Source: Hydrogenophaga sp.
GTDB lineage: Bacteria > Pseudomonadota > Gammaproteobacteria > Burkholderiales > Burkholderiaceae_C
Length of the DNA: 42,532 nucleotides
Assembly: GCF_025699295.1 (NCBI RefSeq)
Contig: NZ_JAILWB010000030.1
Span: 1 to 42,532 of the forward strand
Reading direction: 5' to 3'
Shown piece by piece: positions 8,252-16,631 of this stretch. Numbering within the stretch: the stretch's first letter is position 1; every line of letters begins with the position of its first letter. The notes below the pieces were generated by a model. It did no database searches and had not been told where the DNA came from. It saw nothing but the letters and a program-made list of their open reading frames with translations. Made by a program: the position numbers and the translations under genes.

Positions 8252-9364
8252 CTACGGCCGGAACACCATCGCGTCCAGCCCCATGGCGCGAATGCGCGCT
8301 GCTGCCTCGTCGGCCTCTTGGCGGCTGGCAAATGGCCCGACGCGCACGCGGGTGAGTTGGCCCTTGGGGTGGTCGACGTTCTGCAGGATGGCGGGGAAGC
8401 CTGCTTCGATCAGGAGGGACTGGGCCCGCTCGGCGTTGGTGCGGTCCGCGAACAGGCCGACGTTGATGCCGTGCGCCTGCGGGGCAGCGTCGACGGCCCG
8501 CTTGGCCGCACGGGGCGCCAGCAAGGGCGGCGGGGGCGCAGACCGCGGCGATGACTCGAGCCCGGCCGGCGCGGGGGCGGGCATGGATGGGGGCTGGGGC
8601 GGCGCGGCCTGGGGTGCCACCTCTCCGGCGTCCGGCAACGACACGCTCATTGGCGCGGGCCCGGGCGCTGGCGCGGGTGCCGGCAGGGGCTCCGCGATCA
8701 CCTCCGCCGCCACCGGCGGTGCAGGCGACTCCGCGCTGGCTGCCGGGGTCGGCGCGGCGGTGGCTTCAGCAGGGGCCGCCCTGGTGGGGTCTGCGTCCGA
8801 CGCGCCGGCGAGGCGGGTTCGCCAGCTGGTGTCCATCGCGGCATAGCCGCCCACGGCCAGCAGCAACACGTTGAGCACCACCAGCCCCCACAGGCGCCGC
8901 CGGGAGCTGGCCTGCTTCTCGAGGGTGGCGCAGGCCTCGCGCACGGTGCGTGCCTCGGACACGGCACGCGTCATGCGGCGGCGGATGTCGGCGTGCAGAA
9001 GGGCGCTGCCGTAGGCCCCGGGGACCGCGATGCTCAGCAACAGCAACGCACCGAGCACACCCCACTCCACCGACTGCGGCCACTGCAGGACGTGCCGCCC
9101 GAGACCGACCACCAGCACGGCCAGGCCCCCGGCGCACACCAGGTACACCAGCGCCGCGCCCCAGAGCTGGCGAAACACCATCCAGTTCAGCGTGAGCCAC
9201 CCGGCCGCCGCGTTCCACGCCGGGCTGGCGCGGCCGGCCTCGTCGAAACGCGCGAACACGTCCAGGTAGCGGTCGGTGTTCACCGGCCCGAGCGCGGCGC
9301 GGTACAGCGCCGTGGTGGCGCTCTCCGGCTCGGTCGCGGCGGGCTGCGGTGTGGCGGCGGTCAT
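8252..9364 (-). CDS. DUF2628-like membrane protein with C-terminal SPOR domain
   Basis: The N-terminal part (NTDRYLDVFARFDE, then an aromatic LNWMVFRQLWGAALVYL segment and two hydrophobic helices) resembles DUF2628. A further single transmembrane helix (LWGLVVLNVLLLAVGGYAAM) leads into ~100 residues of Ala/Pro-rich linker, then a SPOR domain of ~75 residues (INVGLFADRTNAERAQSLL to LDAMVFRP). SPOR domains bind peptidoglycan glycans stripped of stem peptides, often at the septum, so a periplasmic C-terminus is expected. ATG 9364 is chosen because homology begins at MTAATPQP; the frame stays open upstream without recognisable sequence. Confidence 0.75.
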   Translation of the reverse strand: MTAATPQPAATEPESATTALYRAALGPVNTDRYLDVFARFDEAGRASPAWNAAAGWLTLNWMVFRQLWGAALVYLVCAGGLAVLVVGLGRHVLQWPQSVEWGVLGALLLLSIAVPGAYGSALLHADIRRRMTRAVSEARTVREACATLEKQASSRRRLWGLVVLNVLLLAVGGYAAMDTSWRTRLAGASDADPTRAAPAEATAAPTPAASAESPAPPVAAEVIAEPLPAPAPAPGPAPMSVSLPDAGEVAPQAAPPQPPSMPAPAPAGLESSPRSAPPPPLLAPRAAKRAVDAAPQAHGINVGLFADRTNAERAQSLLIEAGFPAILQNVDHPKGQLTRVRVGPFASRQEADEAAARIRAMGLDAMVFRP

Positions 9365-9467
9365 GCCCGCGATTCTGGCATGCGGCATGCGGGTTGTTGC
9401 CAGCAACGTATGCCCGCGGTTCTGCCCACAATGTGCGCATGCACTGCGACCCCGACCCCACGCCCCC

Positions 9468-11189
9468 ATGAGCCCGAGCCAGATCATCGTGCTGGCCACG
9501 CCGGTGTTCTTTGCGCTGATCGCGCTGGAATACGCCATCGGATTCATACGCCAGCGCAACACCTACCGCCTGGACGACGCCATCTCCAGCATCGGCCTGG
9601 GCATGCTGAGCCAGATCAGCGCCGTGTTCACCCGGCTGCTGCGCGTGGGCATCTACACGGCCGTGTACTCGGCCGTCGCAATCTGGCCCGACCACCCGTT
9701 CTGGACCTCCCTGCCGGGCTGGCTGCTGGCGCTGGTGTTCTACGACTTCTGCTACTACTGGCTGCACCGCGCCGGGCACGAGAGCGCCATCTTCTGGGCC
9801 GCGCACGTGGTGCACCACCAGAGCCAGGACTACAACCTCTCGACCGCGCTGCGCCAGACCAGTTCGGGCGCGTTGCTGGGCTGGGTGTTCTACCTCCCGA
9901 TGGCCGTGGCTGGCGTGCCGCCGCTGGTGTTCGGCGTGGTCGCGCTGATCGACCTGCTCTACCAGTTCTGGGTGCACACCGAGCAGGTCGGCAAGCTGGG
10001 CTGGTTCGACCGCTGGTTCTGCAGCCCATCCAACCACCGCGTGCACCACGCGGTGAACGACCGCTACGTGGACCGCAACTACGGCGGCATCCTCATCGTC
10101 TGGGACCGCCTCTTCGGCAGCTTCAAGGAAGAGGACGAAAAGTGCGTCTACGGCACGCGCAAGCCGCTCGACAGCTGGGACCCGCTGTGGGCCAACGGCG
10201 AGGTGTACTGGGGCCTGCTCAAGGACTCGTGGCACACGCGCCGCTGGGCCGACAAGCTGCGCGTCTGGTTCAAGCCACCCGGCTGGCGCCCGGCCGATGT
10301 GGCCGCGCGCTTCCCTGCGCCCGCCTTCGACATCGCGCAGGTGCAGCGCTATGCACCGCCCATGGCACGCGGCGTGCAGTGGTTCGCGGGCGCGCAGTTC
10401 GTGCTGCTGCTGGCCGGGGTGGCCGGCTTCCTCTGGTTCGCCGACGGCTGGCCGCTGCCGCGCAGCGCGGTCGTGTTCACCGTGCTGCTGGTGGCGCTGT
10501 GGGCCATCGGCGCGGTGATGCAGGGGCGCATCGGCATGGGCGAGGCGCTGCTGATCGAATGCGGGGCCTTGTCCATGGCCTGTGCGGCGCTGGGCTGGGT
10601 GGAGCTGCACCGCGTGTTCAAGCCCCTGGCCATGCTGGCAGCCATGGCGGTGGTGCTGTCCCACGCACGCGGCATGGCGGGCCTGCGGCGCGGCGATGTG
10701 CTGCTGATCGGCGCACTGGCCTTTTCGCTCGCGGGCGATGCGTTCCTGATGTTCCCGGGCTACTTCATTCCCGGGCTGGTGGCCTTCCTGCTGGCCCACC
10801 TGGCCTATATCGCCCTGTTTCGCCTGGACGCACCCTGGTTCGCCAGCCGGCGCGCACTCATGGCAACGCTGGGCATCGGCGCGGCCATGTACGCCTTTCT
10901 CTGGCTGGGCGGCCTGCCGACCGGCTTGCGCGCGCCGGTGGCGGCCTATGTGCTCGTGATCGCGCTCATGGCCGCCCAGGCCATCGGCCGCGCCACGGTA
11001 TTGCGAGACCGCGCCGCGATCGCGGTGGCGCTGGGTGCGGGCTTCTTCATGCTCAGCGACAGCGTGCTCGCCATCAACCGGTTCGTCTCGCCGCTGCCGA
11101 TGCCGCAGGTCTGGGTGCTGGGCACCTACTACGCGGCGCAGGTGCTGATCGTGATGGGGATGTTGCGCGGCGGTCGCGGGGTGCGCTGA
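9468..11189 (+). CDS. Sterol desaturase/fatty acid hydroxylase fused to a lysoplasmalogenase (YhhN/TMEM86)-like domain
   Basis: The 573-residue membrane protein starts as a fatty-acid-hydroxylase-superfamily di-iron enzyme. His boxes are HRAGH (100-104), HVVHH (113-117) and HRVHH (190-194), with a further His in FWVHTEQ, as in alkylglycerol monooxygenase-like members. From about residue 345 a second multi-helix domain has YhhN/TMEM86 traits: SLAGDAFLMFPG (~423), LLAHLAYIALF, GFFMLSDSVLAINRF (~529) and a YYAAQVLIVMG end. YhhN proteins hydrolyse vinyl-ether lysoplasmalogens in characterised cases. ATG 9468 fits the start of homology. A combined ether-lipid-degrading role is inferred from the fusion, not shown. 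Confidence 0.8.
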   Translation: MSPSQIIVLATPVFFALIALEYAIGFIRQRNTYRLDDAISSIGLGMLSQISAVFTRLLRVGIYTAVYSAVAIWPDHPFWTSLPGWLLALVFYDFCYYWLHRAGHESAIFWAAHVVHHQSQDYNLSTALRQTSSGALLGWVFYLPMAVAGVPPLVFGVVALIDLLYQFWVHTEQVGKLGWFDRWFCSPSNHRVHHAVNDRYVDRNYGGILIVWDRLFGSFKEEDEKCVYGTRKPLDSWDPLWANGEVYWGLLKDSWHTRRWADKLRVWFKPPGWRPADVAARFPAPAFDIAQVQRYAPPMARGVQWFAGAQFVLLLAGVAGFLWFADGWPLPRSAVVFTVLLVALWAIGAVMQGRIGMGEALLIECGALSMACAALGWVELHRVFKPLAMLAAMAVVLSHARGMAGLRRGDVLLIGALAFSLAGDAFLMFPGYFIPGLVAFLLAHLAYIALFRLDAPWFASRRALMATLGIGAAMYAFLWLGGLPTGLRAPVAAYVLVIALMAAQAIGRATVLRDRAAIAVALGAGFFMLSDSVLAINRFVSPLPMPQVWVLGTYYAAQVLIVMGMLRGGRGVR

Positions 11190-11263
11190 TCGCCATTCGA
11201 CGACGTGTCGATTCCCGGGCCTCTGCTTCGTCGTCAAGGCAACATCAACCCACAGGAGTCGCC

Positions 11264-11632
11264 ATGAAATACCTCGGCCTTGCGTACTACAACCCGGAAA
11301 AATTCGCCGTGATGGCGCCCGACGACGTGCAGGCACTGGTGAGCCAGTGCCCGGCGATGGACGACAGGATGCGGGCCACCGGCAAGGTGCTGGTGGCCGC
11401 GTCACTGGCCGAGACGCAGGACTGGGTGGCGCTGCGCCCGCGTGGCGGCAAGCCGCAGATCAGCGACGGGCCCTACACCGAGGCCAAGGAAGTGGTGGGC
11501 GGTCTGTTCATCATCGAGGCGGAGAACCGGGAGGAGGCCATCCGCCTGGCGGCGATGCACCCCGCCGCGTCCATCGGTGAAGCCGGGGGATGGGGCGTTG
11601 AGCTGATTCCCATGGAGTCCTTCTTCGGCTGA
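11264..11632 (+). CDS. YCII-related (DGPF-type) domain protein
   Basis: The 122-residue protein is a single YCII/DGPF-type domain: MKYLGLAYYN at the N-terminus, the ISDGPYTEAKEVVGGLFIIE core and AENREEAIRLAAMHPA helix. Such ferredoxin-like-fold proteins are small and mostly uncharacterised; some sit beside ECF sigma factors, but none is visible here. CAGGAG at 11252-11257 precedes ATG 11264. The preceding gene ends 74 bases upstream, so co-transcription with the desaturase fusion is possible but not implied by function. Confidence 0.8.
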   Translation: MKYLGLAYYNPEKFAVMAPDDVQALVSQCPAMDDRMRATGKVLVAASLAETQDWVALRPRGGKPQISDGPYTEAKEVVGGLFIIEAENREEAIRLAAMHPAASIGEAGGWGVELIPMESFFG

Positions 11633-11687
11633 GTGCCAGCGAGCCCCGCCTGCATCGCCCGGCACGCCCAGCGCTCTTGCGGCGGTT

Positions 11688-12740
11688 TCATTCGCCGAAC
11701 AACTCGCTGGGCGAACTCGGTGGCGCCACCCCCAGGTGCCTGTAGGCCGCCAGCGTGGCGATGCGACCGCGCGGCGTGCGCTGCAGAAAACCCTGCTGGA
11801 TCAGGTAGGGCTCGATCACGTCTTCGATGGTGTCGCGCTCTTCGCCGATGCTGGCGGCGATGTTGTCCAGACCGACCGGGCCACCGTCGAAGCGGTGGAT
11901 GACCGCTTCGAGCAGCTTGCGGTCCATCAGGTCGAAGCCCTGCGGGTCCACGTCGAGCATGGCCAGGGCGCGGTTGGCGATGTCTTGCGTGATGGTGCCG
12001 CTGCCCTTGACGTCGGCGAAGTCGCGCACGCGGCGCAGCAGGCGGTTGGCGATGCGAGGCGTGCCGCGCGAGCGGCGCGCGATCTCGAAGCCGCCCTCGG
12101 CGTCCATCGGCGCGTTGAGCAAACCGGCACTGCGCGTGACGATGCGCGCGAGTTCCTCGGACGTGTAGAACTCCAGCCGCGCGACGATGCCGAAGCGGTC
12201 GCGCAACGGGTTGGTGAGCATGCCGGCGCGTGTGGTGGCGCCCACCAGGGTGAAGGGCTGCAGGTCCAGCTTGATGCTGCGCGCGGCCGGGCCTTCGCCG
12301 ATCATGATGTCGATCTGGTAGTCCTCCAGCGCGGGGTACAGGATTTCCTCGACAACCGGGCTGAGCCGGTGGATCTCGTCGATGAAGAGCACGTCGTTGG
12401 CTTCGAGGTTGGTCAGCAGCGCGGCCAGGTCCTTGGGTTTTTCCAGCACCGGCCCGCTGGTCTGGCGCAGGTTCACGCCGAGTTCCTGCGCGATGATGTG
12501 GCTCAGCGTGGTCTTGCCCAGGCCGGGCGGGCCGAACAGCAGCACGTGGTCCAGCGCCTCGCTGCGCTTCTTCGCCGCGCCGATGAAGATCTCCAGTTGC
12601 TCGCGCACCTTGGCCTGGCCCACGTACTCGTCAAGCAGCTTGGGCCGCAGCGCGCGCTCGATCGCTTCCTCTTTCGGAGAGGCCGGCGCGGCGGATACCA
12701 CGCGCGGCGCGGGGGTGAAATCGTCGGTCTGGATGCTCAT
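11688..12740 (-). CDS. ruvB: Holliday junction branch migration helicase RuvB
   Basis: RuvB is the hexameric AAA+ motor that, with RuvA, drives Holliday-junction branch migration. The 350-residue sequence has Walker A GPPGLGKTTLS, Walker B LFIDEIHRL, the sensor-1 region VGATTRAG and the C-terminal winged helix (GLDNIAASIGEERDTIEDVI, then GFLQRTPRGRIAT). ERALRPKLLDEYVGQ is the standard N-terminal entry. It is directly downstream of ruvA with a three-base gap. No ruvC lies in the window. Confidence 0.97.
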   Translation of the reverse strand: MSIQTDDFTPAPRVVSAAPASPKEEAIERALRPKLLDEYVGQAKVREQLEIFIGAAKKRSEALDHVLLFGPPGLGKTTLSHIIAQELGVNLRQTSGPVLEKPKDLAALLTNLEANDVLFIDEIHRLSPVVEEILYPALEDYQIDIMIGEGPAARSIKLDLQPFTLVGATTRAGMLTNPLRDRFGIVARLEFYTSEELARIVTRSAGLLNAPMDAEGGFEIARRSRGTPRIANRLLRRVRDFADVKGSGTITQDIANRALAMLDVDPQGFDLMDRKLLEAVIHRFDGGPVGLDNIAASIGEERDTIEDVIEPYLIQQGFLQRTPRGRIATLAAYRHLGVAPPSSPSELFGE

Positions 12741-12743
12741 GGT

Positions 12744-13322
12744 TTATTTCGCCAACGCCTTGAGCGCCAGCTTGATGCCCTCGCTCACGCCCACGTCCCT
12801 GGGCAAGGCCTTGAGCGCGGCGGCGGCGTCCTTCTCGCTGTAGCCCAGCGCCACAAGTGCCTGCTGGATGTCGCCGCCCGCATCGCCCTGCGCCGCCGCG
12901 GCACCGGGCAGGTTCAGATCGGCGCCGAGCTTGCCCTTGAGTTCGAGCAGCAGGCGCTCGGCGGTCTTCTTGCCGATGCCGGGCACCTTGACGATGCGAC
13001 CACTGTCCTGCGCGGTGATGGCCTGGGACAGGTCGGCCACGCTCATGCCCGAGAGCACCGAGAGCGCGGTGCGTGGGCCGACACCGCTGATCTTGATGAG
13101 CTGGCGAAAGGCCTCGCGCTCGGGCCCGGTGCCGAAGCCGTAGAGGATCTGGGCGTCCTCGCGCACCACGAAGTGCGTGAGAAGGGCCACTTTCTCGCCG
13201 GTGGCGGGCAGGTTGTAGAAGGTGCTCATGGGCACGTCCACCTCGTAACCCACGCCGTGGCAGTCCAGCAGGATCTGGGGTGGGTTTTTCTCCAGCAGCG
13301 TGCCGGTCAACTTGCCTATCAT
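12744..13322 (-). CDS. ruvA: Holliday junction DNA-binding protein RuvA
   Basis: RuvA binds four-way junctions as a tetramer and loads RuvB. The 192-residue product has the N-terminal OB domain starting MIGKLTGTLLEKNPP, two helix-hairpin-helix motifs (KISGVGPRTALSVLSG and VPGIGKKTAERLLLELKGKL), an Ala-rich flexible linker, and the C-terminal RuvB-contact domain (DIQQALVALGYSEKDAAAAL). Its start is only 29 bases from the divergent TTG start of phoH, so promoters must overlap coding or leader sequence. Confidence 0.97.
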   Translation of the reverse strand: MIGKLTGTLLEKNPPQILLDCHGVGYEVDVPMSTFYNLPATGEKVALLTHFVVREDAQILYGFGTGPEREAFRQLIKISGVGPRTALSVLSGMSVADLSQAITAQDSGRIVKVPGIGKKTAERLLLELKGKLGADLNLPGAAAAQGDAGGDIQQALVALGYSEKDAAAALKALPRDVGVSEGIKLALKALAK

Positions 13323-13351
13323 CGGGGAATCCTTTTCGCGGAATTATCGGC

Positions 13352-14335
13352 TTGATTCTCAGACACACCTTCTCCCCGCCCGACAACACGCGCATGGCGC
13401 ATCTGTGCGGCCCCATGGACAGCCACATCCGCAGCATCGAGGCGGCCCTGCAAGTGAAGGTGGCTCACCGCTTCGAGCAGTTCCGCATTGAAGGCCCCAA
13501 GGTCCGGGCCAACCAGGCGCTGGAAACGCTGCAGGCCCTGTACGAGATGGCGAAGAAGCCGATCCCGCCCGAGCAGGTGCAGCTCATGCTCAGCGGCGAC
13601 ACCGCGCTGCCCGAACCCGGCGACGGCGCGCTGGCCATGCAGACCCGCCGCGGCGAGGTGCGCGGGCGCACACCCAACCAGGCGCGCTACCTGGAGAACA
13701 TGTCCACGCACGACATCACCTTCGGCATCGGCCCGGCCGGCACGGGCAAGACCTACCTCGCAGTGGCCTGCGCCGTCGATGCGCTGGAGCGCAGCGCGGT
13801 GCAGCGCATCGTGCTCACGCGCCCGGCGGTGGAGGCCGGCGAGAAGCTCGGCTTTCTGCCCGGCGACCTGGGCCAGAAGGTCGACCCGTACCTGCGCCCG
13901 CTGTACGACGCGCTGTACGACCTGATGGGCGCCGACAAAGTGCAGAAGGCCTTCGAGCGCCAGCAGATCGAGATCGCACCACTGGCCTTCATGCGCGGGC
14001 GCACGCTCAACCACGCTTTCGTGATCCTGGACGAGGCGCAGAACACCACGCCCGAGCAGATGAAGATGTTCCTCACCCGCATCGGCTTCGGCTCCAAGGC
14101 CGTGGTCACCGGCGACGTGAGCCAGATCGACCTGCCGCGCACCCAGCTCAGCGGCCTGATCGACGCCGAGCGCGTGCTCAAGCGCGTGCAGGGCATTGCC
14201 ATCACGCGCCTGTCCAGCGCCGACGTGGTGCGCCACCCGCTGGTGGCGCGCATCGTGGACGCCTACGACGCGCGCTCGCCCGGCCCCGATGACGCCCCGC
14301 CCGTGAAACGCCCGCGCCGCAGCGCTGCCGCCTGA
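13352..14335 (+). CDS. phoH: PhoH family ATPase (YbeZ-type)
   Basis: This PhoH/YbeZ protein works with YbeY in RNA/ribosome metabolism. It has Walker A GIGPAGTGKT, Walker B FVILDEAQN and the PhoH signatures TRPAVEAGEKLGFLPGD and GDVSQIDLP. TTG 13352 is chosen because the typical N-terminus (M)ILRHTFSPPDN begins there; an in-frame ATG at 13394 would remove it. With this start the protein is ~327 residues, normal for the family. ybeY follows after a MliC-like gene. A short basic tail ends the protein. Confidence 0.9.
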   Translation: MILRHTFSPPDNTRMAHLCGPMDSHIRSIEAALQVKVAHRFEQFRIEGPKVRANQALETLQALYEMAKKPIPPEQVQLMLSGDTALPEPGDGALAMQTRRGEVRGRTPNQARYLENMSTHDITFGIGPAGTGKTYLAVACAVDALERSAVQRIVLTRPAVEAGEKLGFLPGDLGQKVDPYLRPLYDALYDLMGADKVQKAFERQQIEIAPLAFMRGRTLNHAFVILDEAQNTTPEQMKMFLTRIGFGSKAVVTGDVSQIDLPRTQLSGLIDAERVLKRVQGIAITRLSSADVVRHPLVARIVDAYDARSPGPDDAPPVKRPRRSAAA

Positions 14336-14351
14336 AAGGAGCCCCGCAGCC

Positions 14352-14768
14352 ATGTCTTCGTCAAACTCCTTCGCGCGTGCGCTGGGCATGCTGCTCGTGG
14401 CGCTGGCCCCGGGCGCACCGGCCCAGACCAACCCGCCCACACCCAAAGCCTCGGCCCAGGCTCCCTTGATCTTCAGCAGCCAGGCCGTGCGCTACCGCTG
14501 CGACGGCGGTGCCGAAATCGAGCTGGCCTACCTGAACCTGAGCAACGGCACCGCCTTTGCCGCCCTGCACCACAACGACCGCACCGTGATGCTGCAGGGC
14601 CGCCGGGCCACCACGGGTGTGCGCTTCATCGCGCTCGACGAGCAGTACAGCCTGCGCTGGTACACGCAGGGCATGAAGGGCGAACTCAGCTTCCTGGCGG
14701 CCGACCACACCGCGCAGGAACAGACCCTGCTGTCCAACTGCTTCGCCCAGCCGGCGAACAAGCGCTGA
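14352..14768 (+). CDS. MliC/PliC-type lysozyme inhibitor-like secreted protein
   Basis: The 138-residue product has an N-terminal signal peptide (LGMLLVALAPGAPAQ) and a MliC-like domain: VRYRCDGGAEIELAYLN, a central FAALHHNDRTVMLQG strand pair, GVRFIALDEQYSLRWYTQG and a late Cys in LLSNCFAQ that could pair with the Cys in YRCDGG. MliC/PliC proteins inhibit C-type lysozymes in the periplasm. There is no lipobox, so it would be soluble periplasmic. It lies between phoH and ybeY; its stop overlaps the ybeY start by one base (TGATG), so it is translated with them. Confidence 0.7.
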   Translation: MSSSNSFARALGMLLVALAPGAPAQTNPPTPKASAQAPLIFSSQAVRYRCDGGAEIELAYLNLSNGTAFAALHHNDRTVMLQGRRATTGVRFIALDEQYSLRWYTQGMKGELSFLAADHTAQEQTLLSNCFAQPANKR

Positions 14769-15223
14769 TGGCACTGCCTGCGCTCAGCCTGTCCCTGCAG
14801 TTCGGCGACCTGCCCGACGCCGCCGCGCACCGCGCCGCGCTGCCACGCCACTGGGTGGTCCGCTGCATCCGCCACGCGCTCGACGCCGACGCCGAGATCA
14901 CCGTGCGCATCGTCGATGCCGAAGAAGGCCAGACGCTCAACCGCGACTACCGCGGACGCGACTACGCCACCAACGTGCTCACCTTCGACTACGCCACCGA
15001 GCCGCTGGTGATGGCCGACCTCGTGCTGTGTGCACCCGTGGTCGCGCGCGAGGCCGCCGAACTGAAGAAGCCCCTGGCCCAGCACTACGCCCACCTGCTG
15101 GTGCACGGCACGCTGCACGCCCAGGGCTGGGACCACGAGACCAGCGAGGCGGACGCCGAGGCCATGGAGGCGCGCGAGACCGAGATCCTCACCGGCCTGG
15201 GCCAGCCGGACCCTTACGCCTGA
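14768..15223 (+). CDS. ybeY: Endoribonuclease YbeY (rRNA maturation)
   Basis: YbeY is a zinc-dependent single-strand RNase needed for 16S rRNA 3'-end maturation and ribosome quality control. The 151-residue protein carries the metal motif VHGTLHAQGWDH, with three His spaced as in the family, plus NVLTFDYATEP and the helix-forming EAMEARETEIL tail. It is the third gene of the phoH/MliC-like/ybeY set. Its 3' end overlaps the convergent dtd gene by ten bases. Confidence 0.93.
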   Translation: MALPALSLSLQFGDLPDAAAHRAALPRHWVVRCIRHALDADAEITVRIVDAEEGQTLNRDYRGRDYATNVLTFDYATEPLVMADLVLCAPVVAREAAELKKPLAQHYAHLLVHGTLHAQGWDHETSEADAEAMEARETEILTGLGQPDPYA

Positions 15224-15663
15224 TTCGCGATCCGCAGCGGAATCGTCACCGGCCCGTCGTTGACCAGGTGCACCCGCATGTCGGCACCGAAGCGGCCCGT
15301 CTGAACCACCGGGTGCTGCGCGCGCGCGGCCCGCAAGAAGGCCTCGTAGAGCGCTTCACCCAGGGCCGGTGGCGCCGCGCCGGTGAAGCCGGGCCGGTTG
15401 CCGCTCTTCGTGTCGGCCGCCAGGGTGAACTGGCTCACGACCAGCAAGCCGCCGCCCGTGTCCTGCAGGCTGCGGTTCATCTTGCCGGAGTCGTCGCCGA
15501 AGATGCGCAGCTTCAGGATCTTGGAGAGCATCCTTTCACCCACGGCCTCGGTGTCGCCGGGTTCGGCGCACAGCAGCACCAGCAAGCCCGGACCGATGGC
15601 GCCCACGGTGTCACCGGCGATCTCCACCCGGGCCTGGCTCACGCGCTGCAGCAACGAGATCAT
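15214..15663 (-). CDS. dtd: D-aminoacyl-tRNA deacylase
   Basis: DTD hydrolyses D-aminoacyl-tRNA (and Gly-tRNA-Ala), keeping D-amino acids out of protein. The 149-residue sequence starts MISLLQRVSQARVEI and has both active-site signatures, SQFTLAADTKSGNRPGF from Ser77 and NDGPVTI near the C-terminus (the Gly-cisPro motif). It is downstream of the CDF transporter gene with an ATGA-type four-base overlap, and its 3' end overlaps ybeY on the other strand. Confidence 0.95.
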   Translation of the reverse strand: MISLLQRVSQARVEIAGDTVGAIGPGLLVLLCAEPGDTEAVGERMLSKILKLRIFGDDSGKMNRSLQDTGGGLLVVSQFTLAADTKSGNRPGFTGAAPPALGEALYEAFLRAARAQHPVVQTGRFGADMRVHLVNDGPVTIPLRIANQA

Positions 15664-16589
15664 TTGGGATCGTCCTCATCGAAAAAATGCGTTTCCACGT
15701 CGCTCGGCAGCAGCTGGATGGTCGCGCGCAGGCCGGCCACCGCGCCCATCAGCGCCTTCTCCACGTCACCGCGCAGCGCCGCCGCGCGTCCCAGTGACCA
15801 CGAAGCCGGTACGTGCATGTGCAGATCAACAAAGCGGCGCTGCCCCGCACGGCGCGTGCTCACGTGGTCGAAGCGGATGACATGGGTGTTACCTTGCTCC
15901 CGCGCAATGCCGTCCAGTGTCCGCTGGATCGCCGCCATCACGTCGGGCTCCACCGCCCGGTCCATCAGCCCCTGTGACGAGCGCCACAACAGGCGCGCGC
16001 CTTCGCGCAGGATGTTGAGCGCCACCGCCATCGCCACCACCGGGTCGAGCCAGAGCCAGCCACTGACGCTCACCAGCACCACGCCGAGCAACACCCCGGC
16101 GGAGGTCCAGACGTCGGAGAACAGGTGCTTCGCGTCGGCTTCGAGCGCGATCGAGCGGTGCTCCCTGGCCGCGCGCAGCATCACCCAGGCCAGCGTGCCG
16201 TTGAGCACCGAACTCAGCACCGACAGGGCCAGGCCCAGGCCCACCTGCTCGATCGGCCGCGGATCGAGCAGGCGCAGCCCGGCGGCCCAGAGAATGCCTA
16301 GCCCGGCCGCGATGATGAGGATGCCTTCAAAGCCGGAGGAGAAGTACTCGGCCTTGTGGTGGCCATAGGGGTGATCGTCGTCCGCCGGGCGCGCGGCGAT
16401 GGTCACCATCACCAGACCGAACACCGCGCTGGCCAGGTTCACCAGCGACTCCATGGCATCGGACAACAGACCCACCGAGTCGGTGATCACCCAGGCCAGG
16501 GTCTTGAGCGCGATCGTGACCACGGCCACCCCGATCGAGGCCGTCAAGAGGCGCCGGGGCGTGAGCCATCGGATCGGCACGAAGTTCAT
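15660..16589 (-). CDS. Cation diffusion facilitator family metal transporter
   Basis: The ~309-residue inner-membrane protein has the CDF layout: six predicted helices, a transport-site segment GLLSDAMESLVNL in helix 2, a HPYGHHKAEYFS loop, HLFSDVWTSAG (His-xxx-Asp) in helix 5, and a cytoplasmic C-terminal domain with HVIRFDHVSTRRAG and FVDLHMHVP. It exports divalent cations (Zn2+, Fe2+ or similar) by proton antiport. Compared with FieF/YiiP, the second transport-site Asp of helix 2 appears as Glu (DAMES), which might shift metal preference. ATG 16589 fits homology. It is divergent from the sensor kinase gene, 42 bases away. Confidence 0.88.
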   Translation of the reverse strand: MNFVPIRWLTPRRLLTASIGVAVVTIALKTLAWVITDSVGLLSDAMESLVNLASAVFGLVMVTIAARPADDDHPYGHHKAEYFSSGFEGILIIAAGLGILWAAGLRLLDPRPIEQVGLGLALSVLSSVLNGTLAWVMLRAAREHRSIALEADAKHLFSDVWTSAGVLLGVVLVSVSGWLWLDPVVAMAVALNILREGARLLWRSSQGLMDRAVEPDVMAAIQRTLDGIAREQGNTHVIRFDHVSTRRAGQRRFVDLHMHVPASWSLGRAAALRGDVEKALMGAVAGLRATIQLLPSDVETHFFDEDDPK

Positions 16590-16631
16590 GCCGCGATTGT
16601 GCCGGCACGCACGCATGCCAGAATCCGCCCG

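Noticed and set aside
8766..11405. 879-residue antisense frame across the SPOR and desaturase genes
   Set aside because: His/Gln/Arg-rich antisense with no recognisable motif; the plus-strand gene has intact His boxes.
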